A stretch of 52,030 bases of DNA from an uncultured Treponema sp. (GTDB lineage Bacteria; Spirochaetota; Spirochaetia; Treponematales; Treponemataceae), in assembly GCA_945877425.1 (NCBI GenBank), contig CAMCRZ010000017.1, positions 1 to 52,030 of the forward strand, read 5' to 3'. A model generated the notes under the pieces. The model was given only the letters and a program-made list of their open reading frames with translations. It was not told where the DNA came from and did not search any database. Positions 50,609-52,030 of the stretch are shown piece after piece (the first letter of the stretch is position 1; every line of letters begins with the position of its first letter). The translations under genes and the position numbers were made by a program.

Positions 50609-50677
50609 TTGATAAGAAATAAAAAAGGTGATATACTTTTATATAATTAAAGTTTCTTTAGTATAATTAAACTTTCT
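50609..50677 (+). promoter_or_regulatory. leuB promoter and phased direct repeat
   Basis: TTGATA (50609-50614) and TATACT (50632-50637) are 17 nt apart. Just downstream, TATAATTAAAGTTTCT (50642-50657) recurs with one change at 50662-50677, an exact 20-bp period. These may be operator sites at and after +1. Confidence 0.5.
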
Positions 50678-50724
50678 AAACAAAAAATGTAAATAAAACA
50701 CATTTTACAAAACAGGAGAAAATA

Positions 50725-51813
50725 ATGGAAAAGAACATTGCCTTAATCCCTGGAGACGGAATCGGACCGGACGTAGTGGCAGAAGCAGTAAACGTTTTAG
50801 ACGCTGTAGCAAAAAAGTACGGACACAAATGGAACTACACAAAAGTTACGGCAGGCGGATGTGCAATCGATGAATTTGGAAAACCACTTCCGGAAGAACA
50901 GCTTCAGATAGCACTTAACAGCGACGCAGCACTTCTCGGCGCAGTAGGCGGACCAAAATGGGACAACCTTCCTTCAGAACTTCGCCCGGAAAAAGCACTT
51001 CTCGGACTTAGAGGCGGAATGAAAGTATTTGCAAACCTTCGTCCTGCAGTAATGTGGAAACAGTTAAAAGATGCCTGTCCACTTAAAGACGAAATCGTAG
51101 GAGACGGACTTGATATCCTTATCGTACGTGAACTTACAGGCGGCATTTACTTTGGAGAACGGGGCACATCAGAAGATCAGAACACAGCATGGGATACAGA
51201 AAAATACACACGCCCTGAAATCGAACGGATTGTCCGCATGGGATTCGAATATGCACAGAAACGTCAGAAAAAACTCTGCGTAGTAGACAAGGCAAACATC
51301 CTTAACTCATCACAGTTGTGGCGCCGTGTAGCAGAAGACGTAAAAAAAGACTACCCGGACGTAACCCTTTCTTACCTTTACATAGACAACGCATCAATGC
51401 AGCTTGTACGTAACCCTAAACAGTTTGACGTAATAGCAACAAGCAATATGTTCGGCGACATACTTTCAGACGAAGCATCACAAATTACAGGCTCAATCGG
51501 AATGCTTGCATCAGCTTCACTTGGAGACGGAACAGGACCTGGACTTTACGAACCAATTCACGGCTCAGCCCCGGACATTGCAGGAAAAGACCTTGCAAAC
51601 CCTCTTGCAACAATTCTCAGTGCAGCCATGCTTTTACGCTACAGTTTCGGACTTGAAGAAGAAGCAAAAGCCGTAGAAAATGCAGTAAACGCAGTACTTG
51701 ACGAAGGCTGGAGAACAGGCGACATTGCAGGTTCAGAACTTAACGCAGTAAAAGAAGCAGGAAAACTTGTGGGCACAAAGAAAATGGGTCAGCTGGTAGT
51801 TTCAAAGCTCTAA
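50725..51813 (+). CDS. leuB: 3-isopropylmalate dehydrogenase
   Basis: The product is 362 aa. It oxidatively decarboxylates 3-isopropylmalate (leucine), and in citramalate-pathway organisms also 3-methylmalate to 2-oxobutyrate. Family motifs: '[21 protein letters not shown]' at the N-terminus, 'NLRPAVMW', '[22 protein letters not shown]', '[10 protein letters not shown]' and the NAD loop '[21 protein letters not shown]'. AGGAGA precedes the ATG by 7 nt. It is a stand-alone gene; leuCD are not in the window. Codons are GCA/GTA/ACA-rich, unlike ilvC. Confidence 0.96.
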   Translation: MEKNIALIPGDGIGPDVVAEAVNVLDAVAKKYGHKWNYTKVTAGGCAIDEFGKPLPEEQLQIALNSDAALLGAVGGPKWDNLPSELRPEKALLGLRGGMKVFANLRPAVMWKQLKDACPLKDEIVGDGLDILIVRELTGGIYFGERGTSEDQNTAWDTEKYTRPEIERIVRMGFEYAQKRQKKLCVVDKANILNSSQLWRRVAEDVKKDYPDVTLSYLYIDNASMQLVRNPKQFDVIATSNMFGDILSDEASQITGSIGMLASASLGDGTGPGLYEPIHGSAPDIAGKDLANPLATILSAAMLLRYSFGLEEEAKAVENAVNAVLDEGWRTGDIAGSELNAVKEAGKLVGTKKMGQLVVSKL

Positions 51814-51826
51814 TTTAATTTCAGAC

Positions 51827-51877
51827 AAAAAAAACCGGTTATTTATTTGAAGCACACTCCAAAAAGTAACCGGCTTT
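51827..51877 (-). terminator. Terminator after leuB, strongest in the minus sense
   Basis: CCGGTTA (51835-51841) pairs with TAACCGG (51867-51873). The run of eight A at 51827-51834 becomes a T-tract only on the minus strand, so it best stops a gene entering from the right and more weakly stops leuB. Confidence 0.6.
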
Positions 51878-52030
51878 CCATTGCTTGCCCTCACGGCCGG
51901 TCTTCCGTTCGCTTTAAAAAGAATGCTCACTTCAGACTTGCTGCGCAACAATTCCTTAAAATTGCAACCGGAAAAAGTTTCAACTTTTGAGGATTGCAAT
52001 TCGTTCGCGAAAGCGGACAATCCAATAAGA

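Noticed and set aside
50238..50609. A 123-codon open frame on the minus strand through the repeat block
   Set aside because: Part of its peptide reappears in a frame at 31674-31865, but only because the DNA repeats are alike. The frames break at different places, contain no motif and have no ribosome site.
51802..52020. A 72-codon minus-strand frame after leuB
   Set aside because: It runs through the terminator hairpin into the leuB stop region and lacks a ribosome site and motifs.
1..52030. tRNA or rRNA genes
   Set aside because: A reading of the intergenic gaps showed no cloverleaf with the T-loop GGTTCRA signature and no rRNA-like sequence. A tRNAscan-SE run would settle it.

Overview
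The window looks like chromosomal DNA of a host- or gut-associated treponeme (Spirochaetota). It is A+T-rich, has many short signal-peptide lipoproteins (lipobox ending S/A-C), PEGA-domain and vWA-domain envelope proteins, a TrpXYZ-like ABC transporter, a ThrH-type phosphatase and a long PRPP synthetase. Unlike the host-restricted treponemes it carries a broad amino-acid biosynthetic set, which suggests a gut or rumen-type prototroph. The genus assignment is inferred from gene content and style only.

Layout. 1-5.7 kb: an upstream terminator and repeat, two consecutive lipoprotein genes (one 1151 aa) and a GT2 glycosyltransferase. 5.7-12.9 kb: ilvD, a small acidic protein, an opposing ATP-grasp ligase, ilvB, a DtxR/MntR-like regulator and argH. 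13.1-15.4 kb: a polar amino-acid ABC transporter. 15.5-19.4 kb (minus): operon fhs-thrH-cimA. 19.7-22.4 kb: nfo, a GNAT protein and a DUF362 ferredoxin. 22.6-25.5 kb: a TrpXYZ-like ABC transporter. 25.6-28.2 kb (minus): ArsR-type regulator, outer-membrane-like protein, Xre regulator and DUF2975 protein. 28.4-31.6 kb: LamG lipoprotein, radC and a PEGA/barrel protein. 32.0-35.7 kb: htrA-uvrB and rpmB. 35.8-41.4 kb: PARG-like and PhnP-like genes, an NAGPA-like lipoprotein, argC, a TPR lipoprotein and a vWA protein. 41.5-46.7 kb: a conserved unknown, an HTH-cupin regulator, prs, an FGGY kinase and a HAD phosphatase. 47-51.8 kb: ilvC (long class), NhaC antiporter and leuB.

How it works together. 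ilvB, ilvC, ilvD, cimA and leuB together cover much of the pyruvate/citramalate route to isoleucine and valine. They are scattered as single genes with separate signals, and no ilvN, leuCD or leuA is visible. argC and argH belong to arginine synthesis. Two ABC importers supply amino acids or related nutrients, and their first genes share a near-identical two-hairpin 5' leader.

The main non-coding signals are: (i) the shared tandem-hairpin leader at 12951-13024 and 22481-22552; (ii) a dispersed composite intergenic repeat at seven loci, two copies of which carry a ~185-bp foldable insert with compensatory stem changes, while one locus looks like an empty site; (iii) several genes whose -10 box lies 5-7 nt before the start codon with no Shine-Dalgarno sequence, i.e. 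candidate leaderless mRNAs; (iv) a T8 homopolymer frameshift in the DUF2975 gene.
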